In this document: positions 3,939 to 5,101 of the stretch, piece after piece
Layout: each line of letters opens with the position of its first letter
How positions within the stretch are numbered: the stretch's first letter is position 1
NCBI GenBank assembly: GCA_023393575.1
Contig: JAEWKX010000289.1
Span: 1-5,101 of the forward strand
DNA length: 5,101 bases
Direction: 5' to 3'
Origin: Pseudomonadota bacterium
Lineage (GTDB): Bacteria; Pseudomonadota; Alphaproteobacteria; Rhizobiales; Rhizobiaceae
Notes under the pieces: generated by a model
What the model saw: only the letters and a program-made list of their open reading frames with translations
The model's database searches: none
What the model was told of the DNA's origin: nothing
Translations under genes and position numbers: made by a program

Positions 3939-5101
3939 CCCGCGGGACAGAAGGCTTTGCCGCAATTGTCTCGCGGAACTGTGAGGCCGGTTGGGGTCGT
4001 CCGAAGTAATAACCTTGTCCCTGTCGGCATCCGATCGCGGACAGTAGCTTCCACTCGGCCTCCCCCTCGATTCCCTCGCAAAGTACCGTCATATCGAGTT
4101 GAGCGACCAACACGGTCACCGCCTGTACGATCGCCCTGGAGGCTGCATCATGCAGCAGTTTCCGGACGAACGACTGGTCGATCTTCACCACGTCGAAGGG
4201 AAACTCCGCGAGATAGCTCAGGGACGAATAGCCCGTTCCGAAATCATCGAGCGCGATCACCACCCCGAGCGCCTTCAACTGCCGCATGTCCTCGAGCAGC
4301 TTTGCCGCATCCAGCGCGAAGGTCGACTCGGTGATCTCGACATGAAGCCGCGCTGGCGGCAATCCCGACACCTGCAAGGCGTGCCTGACGTCTTCCGTCA
4401 GCCTGGTTCTCGCGATCTGGGCGACCGAGACGTTGACCGCGACCGAATAGTGATCCGGCCAGCGGGCCGCTTCCCTGCAGGCTTCCTCCAGTGCCCACCG
4501 CCCCAGGTCGCATATGAAGCCGTTCGCTTCCGCGATGCCGATGAAATCCATAGGCGAAACGAGGCCCAGCTCTGGATGCTGCCAGCGAAGGAGAGCCTCC
4601 GCTCCGAGCACCGCACCCGTTTCGAGATCGACCTGCGGCTGATAGACGAGGAAGAACTCGCCGGCGCCCAATGCGGCACGCATGTCGCTCTCCAACCGCC
4701 TCATCCGCGACTGGGCGGCAGCCTCTACCGGGGTATGACGCACCCAACCGGTGCCGCCCGCTCTCTTCGCCTGGTCGAGCGCCGCCTCGGCCGCATCGAT
4801 CCACGATCCAGGCTCCCCGCCGACATCGCCGCCCAGGCACGCCCCCATATGCACGCCGACGTCAATCTTCGACCTGCCGACGCTTATGCCTTTCGAGAAG
4901 ATGCCGACGACGGACTCCGCATAGGGCGCCAGCGCTTTAGCCGGGGACACCGCGAGCGCCACGCAGAACACGTCACCTCCCAACCTCCCGACAAACGCGG
5001 CTTCGGGGTGCTCGGATATCCTCCTCACCCTGGCCGCCAGCCGACGGCACACCGCCTTCAGGACACGATCGCCGACATTTCTTCCCAGGGCTGCATTGAC
5101 C
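3910..5101 (-). CDS. GGDEF-EAL protein, probable c-di-GMP phosphodiesterase (partial, N-terminus beyond window)
   Basis: The visible 396 residues begin inside a GGDEF domain (VNAALGRNVGDRVLKAV, then RLGGDVF at 4966-4986). The signature is GGDVF, with Val replacing the catalytic Glu, and no RxxD inhibitory site precedes it, so diguanylate cyclase activity is unlikely. The EAL domain (about fragment residues 112-375) is complete: EALLRW with Glu168, Asn223 in VNVS, Glu255 in EITES, Asp285-Asp286 in DDFGTGYSSL, Lys306 in VKIDQSF, Glu342 and Glu345 in CEGIE, and Gln362 in GQGYYFGRP. These are the metal-binding and catalytic residues of active EAL enzymes, so hydrolysis of c-di-GMP to pGpG is expected. 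The degenerate GGDEF may act as a GTP-sensing or structural module. Any N-terminal sensor domain or membrane anchor is outside the window. An internal GTG at 5052 is in frame but cuts the GGDEF domain, so it is not the true start. A hairpin overlaps the stop codon. Confidence 0.93.
   Translation of the reverse strand, partial: VNAALGRNVGDRVLKAVCRRLAARVRRISEHPEAAFVGRLGGDVFCVALAVSPAKALAPYAESVVGIFSKGISVGRSKIDVGVHMGACLGGDVGGEPGSWIDAAEAALDQAKRAGGTGWVRHTPVEAAAQSRMRRLESDMRAALGAGEFFLVYQPQVDLETGAVLGAEALLRWQHPELGLVSPMDFIGIAEANGFICDLGRWALEEACREAARWPDHYSVAVNVSVAQIARTRLTEDVRHALQVSGLPPARLHVEITESTFALDAAKLLEDMRQLKALGVVIALDDFGTGYSSLSYLAEFPFDVVKIDQSFVRKLLHDAASRAIVQAVTVLVAQLDMTVLCEGIEGEAEWKLLSAIGCRQGQGYYFGRPQPASQFRETIAAKPSVPREPLRMSPSG

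Noticed and set aside
4244..4840. 198-codon frame on the same strand as the GGDEF-EAL gene
   Set aside because: Frame-shifted shadow; the overlapping frame contains all the EAL catalytic motifs.

Overview
The window is GC-rich (roughly 60%), compactly coded DNA. Its gene content points to a rhizobial alphaproteobacterium (Rhizobium or Ensifer/Sinorhizobium type), possibly a symbiotic or accessory replicon. It contains no RNA gene, insertion sequence or CRISPR array, and no gene-free stretch reaches 300 bases.

Left half (1-3033): this is a low-oxygen regulatory locus. A leftward pair encodes a FixK-type Crp/Fnr regulator without iron-sulfur cysteines (1432-2178), followed 21 bases later by a soluble, FixL-like PAS-PAS histidine kinase (1-1410, running off the left edge). 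The second PAS domain of the kinase carries the FixL proximal heme histidine (His196) and the pocket arginines. An OmpR-family response regulator (2299-3033) is transcribed divergently. The intergenic region holds a perfect direct repeat which, read on the fixK strand, is GTTACA-N4-GTTACA. This matches my recollection of the K-box bound by FxkR upstream of fixKf in Rhizobium etli. The parts therefore fit the hFixL-FxkR-FixK cascade: the heme kinase senses low oxygen, FxkR binds the K-box, and FixK is made and activates anaerobox promoters. Because hfixL lies behind fixK, the K-box promoter probably also drives the kinase gene, giving positive feedback. Two imperfect anaeroboxes, one in the fixK leader and one over the fxkR start, suggest that FixK also acts back on the locus.

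Middle (3006-3902): a 158-residue, distantly GNAT-like protein is encoded leftward, and its end overlaps the end of fxkR. A 74-residue protein of unknown function is encoded rightward. The 195-base gap between them contains a symmetric FixK/FNR box (TTGAC-N4-GTCAA). It is well placed to activate the small gene and possibly the GNAT-like gene too, so both are candidate FixK targets.

Right end (3910-5101): the leftward 3' portion of a GGDEF-EAL protein. The GGDEF signature is degenerate (GGDVF) while the EAL catalytic residues are intact, which indicates a c-di-GMP phosphodiesterase. A hairpin terminator overlaps its stop codon. No sequence evidence ties it to the oxygen circuit beyond proximity.
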